From a virus: DNA of 45,845 bases. The translations under genes were made by a program, and so were the position numbers. Of the stretch, positions 16,602 through 25,261 are shown piece after piece (position 1 is the first letter of the stretch; the number at the start of each line of letters is the position of its first letter). Location of the stretch: positions 1 to 45,845 of IMG/VR virus record IMGVR_UViG_3300008952_000091; one strand, 5' to 3'. A model generated the notes under the pieces. The model did no database searches and was not told the origin of the DNA. It worked only from the letters and a program-made list of their open reading frames with translations.

Positions 16602-17855
16602 TTATTTTCCTTTATTTTCTGGATTAACCGGATATGGCATAACCGTTACTACTTTCTTTTCGGTTCTTCCTTTTCCGCACCACCTTATGCCTTGGTATCC
16701 CAAGCGCCAGTGGTAGGCCATTTTACTTCCATTAGATTCATTTCCTTTGCATGCGTTTTTTACATAACCCCTATACTTTCTACCTAGCCAGTTTGCCGAC
16801 CAGACTCTGCGACCTCGAAACCTTTTGGTTCTTGATAAGCGCTCAACCTTTTCTCCATCTGCACTCCATTCATTTTTTCTGGATGCCATGTAAATGATTA
16901 GCTTTATGCCCTCCTTGAACATATTTTGCATCATTGCAGTGTCTTCCGTCTTTAGCTCACTAGGGGATAATTCAACGTCCGAAGACAGTAATTCATATAG
17001 TGCCTCACCGCTTTCAGATACATTATAATCGTTCTCATATACTTTAAGCATATCAAGTATGTTGGCGCCCGTGATTGGATAACTGCAAGTGCAGCATTCG
17101 CCACTGCTTAATGGAATAATCATAGATATGGACTCTATAAGCCTAATGGGTTCTCCGTATACTTCCTCTGCCTCCTTCATTGCCTTATTGTATTCCAGAT
17201 GGTCATAGTCCGAAGCATCCAGTATGCGTGAAAACTTATGAGAAATCTCAGGATTGTAGTGCCGCCCTTCGGTGTCTGATTGGAGATTGGCGCGAGCATA
17301 TCTTTGCTCGGTTAAGGTTTGGATGTCATATGTTCTAGCTACCGCTAATCCCATTACATATACTTTGCGTCCACCTAAATCCAATGCGCTCGGAAAGTAG
17401 TTTTTGGGAAACATGAGAAGCATTGAGTTTATTGGCCAATTAACATCCTCAAGGGACAGACTTTCCCGCACCTCTGTCATGCGCATCATGTCCAGTAAAT
17501 CTCTCTCTACGAAAAACGTTGGGTGGTTGTAATAAGCAAGTTCGTCGTGCGTCTTTCTTATGAGTTCATTATTGAAAGTTTCACCAGTTAGCGCGGCGGA
17601 CTGAATCGCTATGATTTCTGTAGTTCCGTAAAGAAACGGGTCATAGTGTGTTGAAGGAACGCTAAACCTTTTTGGGTAGAAATTTCGTGCCGTATCTGAC
17701 TCCGAGCCTAACGAAGAGGATAGCTTGCGCGTCATCGTCTTCAGTTCCTTGTGTGACAGTGATAGAGCCTCAAGCATACTGTCTGGGTTGATGGATGCTC
17801 CGTCTGGGTATGGCTCTTGCCAAGATTTTTTTTTGCTTGTTTCTTGATTTTTCAT
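16602..17855 (-). CDS. Hypothetical protein with HWR...GKGR C-terminus
   Basis: A 417-residue protein without a recognised catalytic domain. The last ~45 residues (AYHWRLGYQGIRWCGKGRTE, then a hydrophobic strand and PYPVNPE) resemble a basic C-terminal motif seen in several uncharacterised phage and plasmid proteins, where an HWR-RGHWR segment ends near a WI-P strand. It is the first gene after a promoter at 17882-17910 and precedes the HTH gene. The function is unknown; nucleic-acid contact by the basic tail is a guess. Confidence 0.7.
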   Translation of the reverse strand: MKNQETSKKKSWQEPYPDGASINPDSMLEALSLSHKELKTMTRKLSSSLGSESDTARNFYPKRFSVPSTHYDPFLYGTTEIIAIQSAALTGETFNNELIRKTHDELAYYNHPTFFVERDLLDMMRMTEVRESLSLEDVNWPINSMLLMFPKNYFPSALDLGGRKVYVMGLAVARTYDIQTLTEQRYARANLQSDTEGRHYNPEISHKFSRILDASDYDHLEYNKAMKEAEEVYGEPIRLIESISMIIPLSSGECCTCSYPITGANILDMLKVYENDYNVSESGEALYELLSSDVELSPSELKTEDTAMMQNMFKEGIKLIIYMASRKNEWSADGEKVERLSRTKRFRGRRVWSANWLGRKYRGYVKNACKGNESNGSKMAYHWRLGYQGIRWCGKGRTEKKVVTVMPYPVNPENKGK

Positions 17856-17881
17856 TTTGCTGGTTATTTAATTGTTATCGA

Positions 17882-17910
17882 AATATATTATGACAATCGC
17901 TTGACGTCAA
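17882..17910 (-). promoter_or_regulatory. Sigma-70-type promoter
   Basis: TTGACG (17905-17910), a 17-base spacer and TATATT (17882-17887) lie 26 bases before the ATG of the 417-residue gene. TGACGTCA, a palindrome, overlaps the -35 box and could be an operator. Confidence 0.65.
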
Positions 17911-18049
17911 ATCTTTTTTTGTAATTTAATTTTCCATAGTGCGACGGTTTATTGACGTGAGCAAATATAATAATAAAAAACCGAAAAGTTTGCCACTTCC
18001 CCCCTTTCGCGCGCGCGAGGCTGTGCATGATTTCGTGTTTAAAAAGAAT

Positions 18050-18081
18050 GGGGTCACCACCTACCCCAAAGTGATGACCCC
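18050..18081 (-). terminator. Rho-independent terminator after the SF1 helicase gene
   Basis: GGGGTCA-C-CAC pairs with GTG-A-TGACCCC around a 10-base loop, followed on the minus strand by ATTCTTTTT. It lies about 50 bases after the helicase stop. Confidence 0.7.
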
Positions 18082-18130
18082 GACTCTAGCTAGGTCAAGC
18101 AGGTACGCTACTTGACAATTTTCCTTTCAG

Positions 18131-19825
18131 TCAATGTAAAAAGTCTGGCGAGGCACGGGCGGACTCTGGCAAAGTGTAAAAATTTAAAAACTTGGAACGA
18201 GTAGTGCCAATTATATCAATATTGTGTTCCACAAAACTCGCATTGACGTTCATTGGCCAAGTAATCGACAAGGAACTCCTAGCTCTCGTGCAGGCAACAT
18301 AAAGCAACCTCATCTCCTCACCTTCCTGCGCGGTTCTCATTGGCATGGAACCATCATGGCAGTGCGGTATGTGGACAACGTCCCATTCCATTGATTTTGA
18401 TGAATGCATAGTCCCCACATAAACCCTGTTGTTGTCCTTGTCTCCCTTGGCGTCCTTCTTCCAATCAAAAGAAAATCCATTTACTGATACAACCAAGTCC
18501 TCAAGCGTGTCGCACGTACTCTCCTCCATAACGTGTGCAAGCAATCCCATGGACTCCATGGAAATGCCGTTGGCTGTTACTATATCAAGTGCGGAATAAT
18601 CAACCCTAGACCATTTGTCCGTTGGATTTGCAAACTCTGCAAGAGATATAACTGGAAGTTCGTTTAGTTTTTCCGTAATTTCCCAAGGCTTTATGCTGGG
18701 ATTTGACTTACGTAAATATATTTCATTGAGGGAGCGGTTTTCCGGATGCAGGGCGATTGAGAGTATACACCCAACCTTCCACCAGTCTCTAGGCAACTCG
18801 GATGACTTTCCACCGGCGCACTCTATTCCCATTTCCTCCATTTGCCTTCTAATCTTATAAGCCTGCCGGTTGGTTCTGGTTAATATGGCTTGCGTAGATT
18901 CTCCGTCATTTAAGTAGTTTCTTACGGAGCCGGCAATGAAGTGCATCTCGTCCGCCTCAGTCTCCAACGGAACGACACGAACCTCTCCCTTGCCTTTTAC
19001 TTTGGATTTCATGGGGGATATATGCCCATCAAAGTCATCCCCACCTACTGAATTGGCGAACTCGCAAATCTGTTTCGTGCTTCTGTAATTATTGGTAAGA
19101 CCGCACACCTCAAATTCATCATCATTTAGAATGTCAAGCATGTGTCCCACATCTCCTCCCCTGAATCCAAATATGGCCTGATTGGGGTCTCCCACAAAAA
19201 ACACAGTCAAGCATGACATGAGATTGTAGATAGCTATATCTATGGCGGCTGAGTCCTGAAATTCGTCTACGAGAAGATGCCTAAACGGCAGTAAGTCCAC
19301 ACCGGACGATATAACGCCATATCCCATGTCCAAAATTCCGTCATAGTCAATGCATCCCATGGTGGCTAGCCGTGCATCGTAATTCATCATTAGTCTTTGC
19401 GCGTTGTCCGGTCTTGAGCCGGGTTCGGGCTTAGACTGCCACCACTCCCTCCTTAGGTCGGATAACTTCCGTATATCAACTGTTCCGTATTTAGATTTTT
19501 TGGCTTCTTCTTTTAATATGGATTTTGCGTCCTCCTCAGGAAGTATAGACAAACTAGCCGACATCTTCCTTATTTGACTAAACACGAAAGAATGCAAAGT
19601 TCCTACAAAACCTATATCTTCATTCAGCCTGCCCTTTATTGTTTTGGCCGCTGAATTTGTATAAGTTATACAAGCTATCCCTTTTGGCTCCTCGCCTAAA
19701 GACACCAGTCTGTTTATTCTAGCTATAAGCGTTCTGGTCTTACCGCTTCCCGCTCCGGCGACTACCAATGATTTCAACGACTTGGTTTCCGCCGCCTTCT
19801 TCTGGTCTTCGTCCAATCGTATCAT
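18131..19825 (-). CDS. UvrD/PcrA-like superfamily 1 DNA helicase
   Basis: A 564-residue SF1A helicase, shorter than bacterial UvrD (about 720) because the 1B/2B insertions are small. The motifs are in order: Walker A GAGSGKT (24-30), motif Ia ITYTNSAA, GTLHSF, Walker B VDEFQD (186-191), motif III GDPNQAIFGFRG, motif IV NNYRST, motif V GTMHSSKSMEW and motif VI LLYVACTRAR. It should unwind 3' to 5' in replication or repair. It lies between a terminator and the hairpin that follows the SMC-like gene, so it may be a separate unit. Confidence 0.92.
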   Translation of the reverse strand: MIRLDEDQKKAAETKSLKSLVVAGAGSGKTRTLIARINRLVSLGEEPKGIACITYTNSAAKTIKGRLNEDIGFVGTLHSFVFSQIRKMSASLSILPEEDAKSILKEEAKKSKYGTVDIRKLSDLRREWWQSKPEPGSRPDNAQRLMMNYDARLATMGCIDYDGILDMGYGVISSGVDLLPFRHLLVDEFQDSAAIDIAIYNLMSCLTVFFVGDPNQAIFGFRGGDVGHMLDILNDDEFEVCGLTNNYRSTKQICEFANSVGGDDFDGHISPMKSKVKGKGEVRVVPLETEADEMHFIAGSVRNYLNDGESTQAILTRTNRQAYKIRRQMEEMGIECAGGKSSELPRDWWKVGCILSIALHPENRSLNEIYLRKSNPSIKPWEITEKLNELPVISLAEFANPTDKWSRVDYSALDIVTANGISMESMGLLAHVMEESTCDTLEDLVVSVNGFSFDWKKDAKGDKDNNRVYVGTMHSSKSMEWDVVHIPHCHDGSMPMRTAQEGEEMRLLYVACTRARSSLSITWPMNVNASFVEHNIDIIGTTRSKFLNFYTLPESARASPDFLH

Positions 19826-19879
19826 GCTATAAGTCTTGCTTTTATTATACCTTGAACATTAATCTTTTATAAAATTATA

Positions 19880-19933
19880 AGTGGGCGCACGCCGAAGCTG
19901 GAAGGAGGCTCCCTCTACGACGATACGCCCACT
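19880..19933 (-). terminator. Hairpin after the SMC-like gene
   Basis: AGTGGGCG (19880-19887) pairs with CGCCCACT (19926-19933), with an inner GGAGcCTCC helix. An AT-rich tract follows on the minus strand but no clean T run. It could be a terminator or an RNA-end structure between the ATPase and helicase genes. Confidence 0.5.
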
Positions 19934-19949
19934 GAGACTGCCGAAAGAG

Positions 19950-21818
19950 TTACGCATCGGGTGCAACTATGGTAATCTCGTTTCGGATATTTTGCGGAGG
20001 ACTTACGTCTACTCCTACAAATTGGTCAATAACTCCCTCGTCCGTTAGGCGAATCATATTATCAAATAGCTTTTCTTTCCTTTGTGCGTCAAACCTGCCT
20101 AGCTCGTCTAGTATGGCGATTTTGAACTCACCCTTGCTAGCCATTGCAACTGTAACAGCAGACCTTAGTAATGCCATTTCGGAACCAGAGAACGATTCGT
20201 TTCCTACAAAAACCCCATCCCTGTAGTAGCCTATTTCGTTACCGCTCACTGCGTATGAAAATGGCATAACTCCAGAGGCGAATGAATTCATTATGGACAA
20301 CAGCCCATTCAATACTTCTCCCGTTACCCTTTCCGAATAGTCAGATATAACCTTGGCGGCTGCCTTGAGTATAATCACTTCTCTTTCCGCATCATTGGCT
20401 TTATCGCGCGCCGCAGTTAGGTTTGACAGTTGAGTCTCTCTTGACATTGAGGCCTTGATTAATTCATTCAGCCTAGCAAGTTCCTCTTTCATGGACACCA
20501 AACCTTCGTCCAGTGTGCGTCCGTCCCTGTATTCTTTAAGCTTTTCCTTAGTTTCTTCGATGTCATCCTTTAGTTGCTTTATTAAGGCATCGCTATTACC
20601 GCGACCATCCAACTCAAGGATTTCCTTTAGCTCCGCCTGTATGGGTGCCATAACCTCTTCGTGAGTGCTTACTAGGTCTTTAGTCTTCTGGACTATCTCA
20701 TCCCTTTCCTTGACCATTTCAGCCTGACCAAATGGTTCTAGCTTCCAGACGATGTCGGAATAATCCTCCCCGTCCTTGCATATCTCCAAGCTTGCCATGT
20801 ATGTCCCGTCTTTCAATTTGGGGATTACATCTTCCAGTGACTCATTGCCCTGTTTTTCTCCAAGCACATTTTCGCATTTAAGTATCCTTGTCTGAATCTT
20901 GTCATACTTGGAATTAAGTACCGCGAGTTCGTTTTCAAAGGCTGTCTGAATGTCGGATGCCTGCCCTCTAAGACCATCGGTTCGCTTTTCGTCTGCGATA
21001 GCCTCCGACTTGCTGTGCTCACTTTGCAACTTTTCCGTAAGCTCTACCATGCGATTAAGATACATCTTGCGCTCGGTACATCTTTCGGCTGTTGACTCTA
21101 TTTCGGTTTTGAGCCTTTCCATTTGGTTTGAGTAGAACTCTTCAGACTGAAGCAATGCAGGGTTTTCGGCTAAGGAAATCTCTGCTAGCCCTTCAACTGT
21201 TTTGTTCATCCTGTGCATATAGTCGGTTGCGGCTGACTTGCCTTCCTTGATTTGCTTGGAAAGTTCTGCAAACGCTTCGTTCGGGCTGTGGAACTTACTA
21301 AAAACCTTTCCCGCTTCCTCTGCTATTGAATCCACTATCTTCTTGGACAGTTCGGAGTCATCCACGCTAATTCTATTAAGGTCTCCGACTAAGGTATCCA
21401 AAACGTCGAACCTGTCGCCATCCATAAGAAGCGCAAATATGTTTTTATTCCTCTGGGCAGATGGAGCATTGAAGAACAAGTCTGGGTCTAATTGCATTAG
21501 CAAGCCCATATCTGACTCAACTACCGACTCTCCAACTTCCTTTTTAATCGAAGCTCCGGACTTTGTGAGAGCAAAAGAAAACAACTCGCCAGTGTCCATT
21601 ATTACCGAGGTCTCCATATTAATACCGCTAGATATTGCGAATATGGATTTATTTTGCTTACCAAGCTTGGGGTGATAGCCGAGCATTGAAAGCCTAATGG
21701 AGTCAAGTATTGCCGTCTTTCCGGTAGCATTCGGGCCACATATGAGAGTTGCTGCTCCGAAATCGAACACACCACTAACTCCCTTTACGTTAGTAAGGGA
21801 TGTTTTGGTTATACGCAT
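19950..21818 (-). CDS. SMC/RecF/SbcC-like coiled-coil ATPase
   Basis: A 622-residue ABC-type ATPase. The N-terminus MRITKTSLTNVKGV leads into Walker A CGPNATGKT (27-35). Long charged coiled-coil stretches fill the middle (about 165-490). The C-terminal lobe has a signature-like SFSGSEMALLRSA and Walker B KIAILDELGRFD. It resembles RecF/SbcC-type proteins that tether or process DNA ends in phage recombination. No separate SbcD-type partner is next to it; the phosphoesterase at 14.1 kb is the only candidate and the pairing is speculative. Its start overlaps no gene and lies 5 bases after the acidic gene. Confidence 0.85.
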   Translation of the reverse strand: MRITKTSLTNVKGVSGVFDFGAATLICGPNATGKTAILDSIRLSMLGYHPKLGKQNKSIFAISSGINMETSVIMDTGELFSFALTKSGASIKKEVGESVVESDMGLLMQLDPDLFFNAPSAQRNKNIFALLMDGDRFDVLDTLVGDLNRISVDDSELSKKIVDSIAEEAGKVFSKFHSPNEAFAELSKQIKEGKSAATDYMHRMNKTVEGLAEISLAENPALLQSEEFYSNQMERLKTEIESTAERCTERKMYLNRMVELTEKLQSEHSKSEAIADEKRTDGLRGQASDIQTAFENELAVLNSKYDKIQTRILKCENVLGEKQGNESLEDVIPKLKDGTYMASLEICKDGEDYSDIVWKLEPFGQAEMVKERDEIVQKTKDLVSTHEEVMAPIQAELKEILELDGRGNSDALIKQLKDDIEETKEKLKEYRDGRTLDEGLVSMKEELARLNELIKASMSRETQLSNLTAARDKANDAEREVIILKAAAKVISDYSERVTGEVLNGLLSIMNSFASGVMPFSYAVSGNEIGYYRDGVFVGNESFSGSEMALLRSAVTVAMASKGEFKIAILDELGRFDAQRKEKLFDNMIRLTDEGVIDQFVGVDVSPPQNIRNEITIVAPDA

Positions 21819-21823
21819 GACTT

Positions 21824-22147
21824 TTAGGAATCGTCAGAAGATGGCGGAAGCGGTGGAGGTGTTCCTCCGGATTCTTCGTTTTCCGGAGTTCCTTCCTCTT
21901 CTTCCTCCGAGCTATCTTCAGTCTCCTCCGTTGGTTCGCCATCTCGCAGTTGAGAACAGCGTTCCTTGAATGCTTCTATGCTGTTTTCGAGGGCACTTAC
22001 GGATGCCCACCCCAACTCCTCCCTTAATGCCTCCTCGCCACTCTCTTTGGCTATAAGGGTGTAAAAGGTATTACCCCTTCCGAGTACGGTTTTCGATTCA
22101 ACAATAATGTCGAACCCCTCATGTTCCTCTATTACTTCAATTCTCAT
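21824..22147 (-). CDS. Small protein with long acidic C-terminal tail
   Basis: A 107-residue protein. Residues 1-70 look like a compact alpha/beta domain (MRIEVIEEHEGFDIIVESK...), and the last ~35 are Glu/Asp/Ser/Pro-rich, ending PPPLPPSSDDS. Acidic tails are typical of ssDNA-binding or DNA-mimic proteins. It is coupled by a 4-base overlap to the OB-fold-like gene and precedes the SMC-like ATPase. Confidence 0.7.
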   Translation of the reverse strand: MRIEVIEEHEGFDIIVESKTVLGRGNTFYTLIAKESGEEALREELGWASVSALENSIEAFKERCSQLRDGEPTEETEDSSEEEEEGTPENEESGGTPPPLPPSSDDS

Positions 22148-22836
22148 GATATTGGTTTGTTGGGCATTGTTGCAACGAGTCCCCTCTTGTCTGCGTTAAT
22201 GAATAGCGTAGAGCATATTGCCTGAAACTGCTCAGGAGCTACGGGTGTGCCGTGCTTCTCCTCATACTTTCCGGCTGTCCACCGTGCGGCGTCCATGCAT
22301 ATAAGCATTAAATTGGATGATTTTGTTACAGCCTTCTTGGCAGTAAGGACGGATTCCTGCTCCTCCTCGTTCAAGTGTACATCCGCGACTTCTTCTGCGG
22401 TGTCTTCCGCCGGCTTGGCGACTGGAGCCTTCTTTTGTGGTTTATCTTCTGGCGCGAAATCCACGATTGCCGTACCGGAATCATCATCCCCGAACGATAC
22501 ATCTGCAAATTTGTATATGAACAATTCCTTGGTCACCTTCCCGTTGTATTCGTTATCGGACACTTTCATGCCCATAAGCGTTCCGTCCTTCTTGCGGGAT
22601 GAGCGCGAGTAAATTTCTGTCCCTTCCAGCATTACGTTGTCATATGTCTGGCGACCGGAAAAAACCACACGCATTGTGGTTTCTCCTTCCCTTATTACTC
22701 CCGGCTGTAGCTTCCAAGCGCCATTCTTACCTTCGCCTTCCCTGACGTCGTAAACCTTGTCCACATTTGCTTTGATTGCCTCCGGCACAAATCCGTCATC
22801 GGCTTTTAATAGTTCTGATATTGTAGATATTTTCAT
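22144..22836 (-). CDS. OB-fold-like protein, possible ssDNA-binding protein
   Basis: A 230-residue protein. The N-terminal ~115 residues read as alternating strands with an NGAWKLQPGVI segment and conserved aromatic and glycine positions (VFSGRQTYDN, EYNGKVTKELFIYKF), as in OB folds. A charged linker follows, then a helical domain (NLMLICMDAARWTAGKYEEK, QFQAICSTLFINADKRG) seen in uncharacterised phage proteins. It could coat ssDNA at the fork. A strong AGGAGG ribosome site precedes the ATG. Confidence 0.6.
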   Translation of the reverse strand: MKISTISELLKADDGFVPEAIKANVDKVYDVREGEGKNGAWKLQPGVIREGETTMRVVFSGRQTYDNVMLEGTEIYSRSSRKKDGTLMGMKVSDNEYNGKVTKELFIYKFADVSFGDDDSGTAIVDFAPEDKPQKKAPVAKPAEDTAEEVADVHLNEEEQESVLTAKKAVTKSSNLMLICMDAARWTAGKYEEKHGTPVAPEQFQAICSTLFINADKRGLVATMPNKPIS

Positions 22837-22867
22837 TTGTTCCTCCTAGTTATATTTAATTTCCCAA

Positions 22868-22895
22868 ATCCTATGGGTTTCTTTATTTTTGTCAA
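22868..22895 (-). promoter_or_regulatory. Probable promoter upstream of the OB-fold gene
   Basis: TTGACA (22890-22895), a 16-base spacer and TAGGAT (22868-22873) lie 32 bases before the ATG at 22836, with an AGGAGG ribosome site between. Confidence 0.5.
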
Positions 22896-23002
22896 GACTG
22901 TATTAACTTTATTTCAACTGCCGTAATCGGCGTGCGGCTTGCCGTTTTCTGTAAAAATACATACACCTATACAAGAACCTCAGAGCGCGCAATGCGTATA
23001 GT

Positions 23003-23266
23003 TTAAGCCTTAGTGTCATGTTCATTCATTGCCTCCCTTACTGCTAGGCTCACTGCGTTGTCTATGTATTTCTTTAGCGTCTCCGGATAGGTTTCCCTGA
23101 TTCCCATATTTTCAAGTTCCTCCGGACTGCAACCCTTCCATTCCTTTACTTGTTTTGCATCATTCATCCTCTGAAGTTGAACCGCCATTCTTTCAACAGC
23201 CGTTACGAGTTTCGGGATGTCTCGTTCGTAAAATTTCTTTCCCATTAAGGTTTGGAATAACTTCAT
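23003..23266 (-). CDS. Hypothetical helical protein
   Basis: An 87-residue protein, MKLFQTLMGKKFYERD..., mostly helical and charged. The start overlaps the lipoprotein-like gene end by 4 bases. It is last in its run of small genes, before a 166-base gap that holds a promoter. No family recognised. Confidence 0.7.
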   Translation of the reverse strand: MKLFQTLMGKKFYERDIPKLVTAVERMAVQLQRMNDAKQVKEWKGCSPEELENMGIRETYPETLKKYIDNAVSLAVREAMNEHDTKA

Positions 23267-23484
23267 TTGCCTTGCCTCTTGTTCAGGATGTTGTGTCGTC
23301 CGTATATAATATTTTCGGGTGCCTGCTTTATGTATTGCTTGTCACATAAAAAACAAGGACCATGCCCGTCCTTGGGGCAGGAGTGAGACTTTAGCACCGC
23401 ATCCCCGTTGCACTTGTAGTGTGGTGGCACGTGTGAACACCCACACAAGCAATATAGCAATATAGCAACATTTATATATCTCAT
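23263..23484 (-). CDS. Small lipoprotein-like protein
   Basis: 73 residues. The N-terminus MRYINVAILLYCLCGC is a short hydrophobic signal followed by a lipobox-like L-C-G-C, so Cys16 could be lipidated and exported. The remainder has further cysteines (HSCPKDGHGPCFLC), a possible metal site. A lipidated product would fit a Gram-negative envelope; an Rz1-type role is not supported, as no Rz-like gene is nested around it. Confidence 0.6.
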   Translation of the reverse strand: MRYINVAILLYCLCGCSHVPPHYKCNGDAVLKSHSCPKDGHGPCFLCDKQYIKQAPENIIYGRHNILNKRQGK

Positions 23485-23485
23485 T

Positions 23486-23719
23486 TCAATCCTCCTTGTT
23501 TATTATCGTTATTACTTCTGATTCCGTTTCTATCCAAACTTTTGCTCCACATTTCAGCGGGTCATCAGGTCTGTAAATCACCCTGCATGGACCCAGTATC
23601 TCCACATCATGCGCATACGTGTTAGACTTCCATGTCTTGACCGTCAGCACGGGCGACCTGTCTCCCGTATTATGGTTCTTGCGTATGATGTGTTGATTTA
23701 CGTGAATCCATGTTTTCAT
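23486..23719 (-). CDS. Conserved phage protein of unknown function
   Basis: 77 residues beginning MKTWIHVNQHIIRKNHNTGDRS. The pattern HVNQH-IR-N, then PVLTVK, a V-I-GP segment, PLKCGA and VWIET matches a short conserved protein widespread in prophages. It reads as a small beta barrel. No activity is known to me. Its start overlaps the next upstream gene by 4 bases. Confidence 0.75.
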   Translation of the reverse strand: MKTWIHVNQHIIRKNHNTGDRSPVLTVKTWKSNTYAHDVEILGPCRVIYRPDDPLKCGAKVWIETESEVITIINKED

Positions 23720-23910
23720 CCCATCGCTCCGTCCATCTTGAGGATTTTCTCAGCTTCCTTTAGGCTAAACCTTTCTATGCCGAAGCGCTTATTTATCCAA
23801 TAGTGTCCACAGCGATGCATGTGCCCCCATTCATGCCAGCCTGCGATACGGAGGGCGAGCTTGCGTGCTGTCAATTTTTGACCGTACGTCATTTTAGGTG
23901 TTTTCTCCAA
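23716..23910 (-). CDS. Small hypothetical protein
   Basis: 64 residues, basic, with a WHEWGHMHRCGH segment whose His/Cys residues could bind a metal ion. The HEWGH order recalls a zinc-protease HExxH variant but the glutamate spacing does not fit. Overlaps of 4 and 22 bases with its neighbours support it as real. Confidence 0.7.
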   Translation of the reverse strand: MEKTPKMTYGQKLTARKLALRIAGWHEWGHMHRCGHYWINKRFGIERFSLKEAEKILKMDGAMG

Positions 23911-24383
23911 AATTCATCTTGTTGAATCCTGCCGTCCCTTAGACCTGTCTGGTACGCCTCTTTCCTCGCAGACCATGGCTTTTCGTGAACGAGCGCGGGT
24001 ATCAGGTGGTCTATGCCGACAATCACCATCTCCGACCTGTTTCCGTCGCCTCCTGTCCTTATGTCTGCTTTCTTTTCCTTCACTAGAGTTCTAAGCAAGT
24101 TCAGCAGTTGTTCAGTCTTCCAAATCAATATAAGGTCTGTGTTGTGCGGGTCTTCCTTGTTGGTCAGTACCGAAACCCACCACTTCGCCTTCGATGCGGC
24201 GATTCCGGAAGCGCGACCATTGCACTTGAACTCGAATGCAAGATTGCCGGAGTTGTGCCACATCTTGTCTGCCTTTACTTCCAGAGAACCCTCGCCCTCG
24301 AATATGTTGCATATTCTTCGCTCCCATATCTGACCGAAGTCTAGGTCTACGTCGAAATTTGATTTTGGTTCAGTCTGTGGCAT
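23889..24383 (-). CDS. PD-(D/E)XK nuclease-like protein
   Basis: 164 residues. After a short acidic N-terminus comes SLEVKADKM (E35, K37, D39), GNLAFEFKC (E51, K53) and a glycine-rich GRASGIAASKA helix. This is the order of a PD-(D/E)XK core in which the substrate is usually DNA: E-x-K-D, then GN-E, then G-SGI. It may trim or nick DNA in replication or recombination. It lies next to the ParB and glycosyltransferase pair at 24.4-26.0 kb. Confidence 0.6.
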   Translation of the reverse strand: MPQTEPKSNFDVDLDFGQIWERRICNIFEGEGSLEVKADKMWHNSGNLAFEFKCNGRASGIAASKAKWWVSVLTNKEDPHNTDLILIWKTEQLLNLLRTLVKEKKADIRTGGDGNRSEMVIVGIDHLIPALVHEKPWSARKEAYQTGLRDGRIQQDEFWRKHLK

Positions 24384-24400
24384 TGTCTTCCTCCTTATTT

Positions 24401-25261
24401 TTATTTGATTTTCTTCCTAAGAGATTCACTTACAATCTTTGGCACTGCGTTATTCCAACTCACTCGATGATGTGGTCTTCTATGCTTGTCCCCCATTTCG
24501 GCAACTTTTACGCTCGATGGATTATACATTACCGCGAAAAAGGATTTAACAAAAGTGCCTTGATTCAAATAAAGGTCAGTCAACCCTCCTGTGGCTTTCT
24601 GGGTACTGGTCTGAATAATGGCGACGTTGGGTACGGTTAGAAATAAATTTCCCTTACTTCCCAGATTTACATAGGCATTAACGTCTTCATTTATATTGCC
24701 AATAAATTGAAATGGTCTGTCCGTACTGCAAATAAAGGTATTCATAGCCTTGCGGTGCAACTTTATCTCTTTACCATATGAGCCATCCTTACCTCCGATA
24801 AAATCTCCATTCTGAGCCATCGCAACAGTCAGGGCATCTATGCTCTTATAGAAACGAAGCATGGAATCTAAAACTCCATCAAGATTCTTAACCCTTCGCT
24901 CTCTATATTCTAAGTCACTATCAAACTTATACACAAATTGACTATAATCATCATCTAGCTGTATGAAGTATTTGATGCCAAGTTTTTCTGCAATTTGGAA
25001 ATTCGCATTTCTTGCATACACGACAGTTGACTGAGGAGTGGTATAATTTATGCCCGTATCAAAAGACCCCTTGATTGCGGATTTATCGAACTCAATAACC
25101 TTATCCCCATACTTGGCTTTGTACTGTTCCGAAAGCTCGTCCTCATTATCTATTACGAGATAGATGCGACCAGTGTATCCCGATTTTTTCAATGAATCGT
25201 AAGTAAACACCTTGTCGGGTCTTCCGTGCGTCAATATGAAAACGGCAAAATCATCCCCCAT
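24401..25261 (-). CDS. GT-A-fold glycosyltransferase-like protein (copy 3)
   Basis: 286 residues, the largest of the four. It begins MGDDFAVFILTHGRPDKVFT and has YFIQLDDDYSQF (DDD at 103-105). Between them come YLVIDNEDE and a ...VYARNANFQIAEKLG helix, as expected for a nucleotide-sugar-binding half. The gene starts 11 bases inside the ParB-like copy 2 gene, so the pair is translationally coupled. Similarity to TET/JBP-associated glycosyltransferases is a pattern-level inference. Confidence 0.65.
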   Translation of the reverse strand: MGDDFAVFILTHGRPDKVFTYDSLKKSGYTGRIYLVIDNEDELSEQYKAKYGDKVIEFDKSAIKGSFDTGINYTTPQSTVVYARNANFQIAEKLGIKYFIQLDDDYSQFVYKFDSDLEYRERRVKNLDGVLDSMLRFYKSIDALTVAMAQNGDFIGGKDGSYGKEIKLHRKAMNTFICSTDRPFQFIGNINEDVNAYVNLGSKGNLFLTVPNVAIIQTSTQKATGGLTDLYLNQGTFVKSFFAVMYNPSSVKVAEMGDKHRRPHHRVSWNNAVPKIVSESLRKKIK